Shown: positions 5,883 to 7,317 of the stretch, piece by piece
Numbering within the stretch: the first letter of the stretch is position 1
How the letters are laid out: each line of letters opens with the position of its first letter
NCBI GenBank assembly: GCA_034111025.1
Contig: JAWUYB010000019.1
Coordinates: 1-7,317, forward strand
Length of the DNA stretch: 7,317 bases
Direction of reading: 5' to 3'
Origin: CAJXJP01 sp034111025
GTDB lineage: Bacteria; Patescibacteriota; Gracilibacteria; BD1-5; UBA6164
Made by a program: the position numbers and the translations under genes
The notes under the pieces: model-generated
Seen by the model: the letters and a program-made list of their open reading frames with translations, nothing else
Told to the model about the DNA's origin: nothing
Database searches by the model: none

Positions 5883-7317
5883 TTAATTAGTAATAAAGTT
5901 TTTTATTTTTTCACCTGGTTGAAGTGTAATCCATGAATCAGTTTCAATAATCGTAAAATTATTCTCAACTTGAATTAATTCATTACTACCAGTTACAGGT
6001 ATATTAAGTTGATTAGATAATTTTTGTGCAATTTGATTAGACCACGTAACTACATCATCATTTTTTATAATAGTTTCACAAGAAAATAATGTTAATTCAA
6101 TATCTGTTTCTATTTTATTAAGTTTTCTAATTTCATTGTCAAATAAGTTAATAGATAGCCATCATTGATTATGTCCCAAGTAAACAATTTCTCAAATTTT
6201 ATTTTCTTCACTAAACTTATTAATATTATCAATAAAATCTTCACTTGATTTAATTTTTATTGGTTCTAAAACATTATATCATTGTTCCGTGAAGTCATTT
6301 TTTAAATTTATTGATGTAGATTCAGTTGACCAACGATCATACCAATGATTTGATGAATATAAAATCAATACTTTCTCTGTCCCCATTAAATCAATAAACA
6401 TCACACTATTATTCCCTACATACGCATATAAATTCACATCATCTGCAATATCTATTGGATCTCTTGATATAAATCTTGCGAGTTTTGGATCGTAGTATCT
6501 CGCTCTATTGTAGTAGAGTTTTAATCCTCTATCATATTCTCTCCCCGTATACATTCTTGTATTTCCGATTGGAGATTTTTTAAGAGCTGTTATTGTTCCG
6601 TTTAGTTTTTTAGTGTATGGTTTTCAGAATATATCGTAAACGTATTCTTCAACTATAGTACCAGTTTCGTCAGTGATTGCAATAATACTTCCTAAATGGT
6701 CTTTTTGGTAGAAGTAGTTATTTGTTTCTACGTATTCTTCTTTTATTTTTCTTGTTTTAGTATTCCCTTTTACGTTTACATATTCTTCTTTTATTTTTCT
6801 AGTTTTGTTTTCTATGAGCTTCATAGAAAGTATATCATCAAGAGAATTTGAGTATGTAATTTGTTTAGAGTTTTTTAGTTTGTCTTTCTTAGAGTAGTTT
6901 TCTTCTAAGATAATGTGTTGATTTGAATAGATATAGTTTCTATAACTTCCGTTGTTAAATAGTTTTTGGATTCTTCTTCAGAGAACATCGTATTGTATTT
7001 GTACGATTTTTTTCTTGTATTCTAGTTCATCAGTTTCAGAACCATTTACTTTTTTGTAGATATTTTTTTCTATTTGAACTAATCTGTTTTTGTAATCATA
7101 TGAATATATATATTGTCTTTTATTATTCAGATTATTTCAAATCAGGTTTCAGTTATTATCATAAAGAAGTTTTCAATCAAGTTCTATTTCTCCTTCATCT
7201 ACAATTTCTTCTTCTAAAAGTGTTTCTTCTTCTAGAAATTCTTCTTCTGAGATGATTTCAGTATTTATAACTTCTATAGAACCTGTAGAAGTATTATCTG
7301 GGATAATTTCTCATGTA
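5883..7317 (-). CDS. Rhs/YD-repeat polymorphic toxin, C-terminal part with caspase-like tip (module A; 5' end outside window)
   Basis: This is a large Rhs-family protein whose N-terminal part lies beyond the right edge. The visible reading frame starts at 7316 and gives 477 codons before TAA at 5883-5885, with nine in-frame TGA read as Gly. In order: a Glu-rich linker, YD repeats (YDNNGNL, YDVLGRRI), DHLGS, YDIFGKPY, YTGREYD, the Rhs core end ARFISRDP and the junction VNLYAYVGNN..DLMG. The variable tip of about 165 residues starts after DLMG near 6380. It contains YLGHNQGW (His codon 6171-6173) and, about 30 residues on, LFSCET (Cys codon 6078-6080). That spacing and context recall the His/Cys dyad of caspase-like or DUF4347-like domains. 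Known of the family: the Rhs core forms a shell that delivers the C-terminal toxin. The protease-like activity is inferred. An immunity-like gene follows after 6 nt. It is the only module whose core continues upstream, so it is probably the expressed tip. Confidence 0.85.

Noticed and set aside
537..7316. Reading the region as a graveyard of pseudogenes with TGA stops
   Set aside because: Frames stay open through dozens of TGA codons, with no TAA or TAG until sensible ends, and TGA aligns with Gly codons in paralogues.
537..7316. TGA as tryptophan (code 4)
   Set aside because: TGA falls on invariant glycines (YDxxG, YDxFGKP, DLFG) while TGG is used separately for Trp, for example in QGW at 6160-6170.

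Overview
The window is very AT-rich and reads coherently only if TGA is translated as glycine (genetic code 25). All nine reconstructed genes lie on the minus strand. They contain dozens of in-frame TGA codons and end only in TAA or TAG. Several TGA codons fall on invariant glycines of the Rhs/YD repeat (YDxxG, YDxFGKP), and in paralogous copies inside this same window the same positions are GGA, GGG or GGT. This points to a Gracilibacteria (BD1-5) or Absconditabacteria (SR1) bacterium of the Candidate Phyla Radiation. Under the standard code every gene looks shattered.

The locus is a tandem array of Rhs polymorphic-toxin modules, read from high to low coordinates. Module A (7316-5484) is the C-terminal part of an Rhs protein that enters from the right edge. 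It carries a His/Cys, caspase-like tip (CT-A) and is followed by a 4-TM putative immunity protein and a terminator. Module B (5441-4099) is an orphan Rhs C-terminal fragment with a toxin-44-like tip, two small membrane proteins and a terminator. Module C (4070-2220) has a longer truncated Rhs core, a glycine-rich hydrophobic tip, a 4-TM putative immunity protein and an unusual C10/G9 hairpin. Module D (1838-537) has a more diverged Rhs core fragment, a hydrophobic linker and a short toxin domain, a DUF4279-like immunity protein and a terminator.

An imperfect direct repeat of about 232 bp (63-293 and 1902-2134), containing its own strong hairpin, flanks module D. Modules B and C begin directly at the T-tract of the preceding terminator, and module D lies just beyond the second repeat. 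This is the structure expected when new Rhs tips recombine into the conserved core and push older tip/immunity pairs downstream. Module A is likely the current tip; B, C and D are likely displaced or donor cassettes whose immunity genes may still be useful.

The conserved core runs to the D-L-(M/F)-G junction, after which each tip is unrelated to the others. The genes would act together as toxin tip plus adjacent immunity gene. Toxin assignments come from motif reading alone. No tRNA, rRNA, CRISPR array or intact transposase was seen. The short stretches 1-62 and 294-477 hold nothing I can name.
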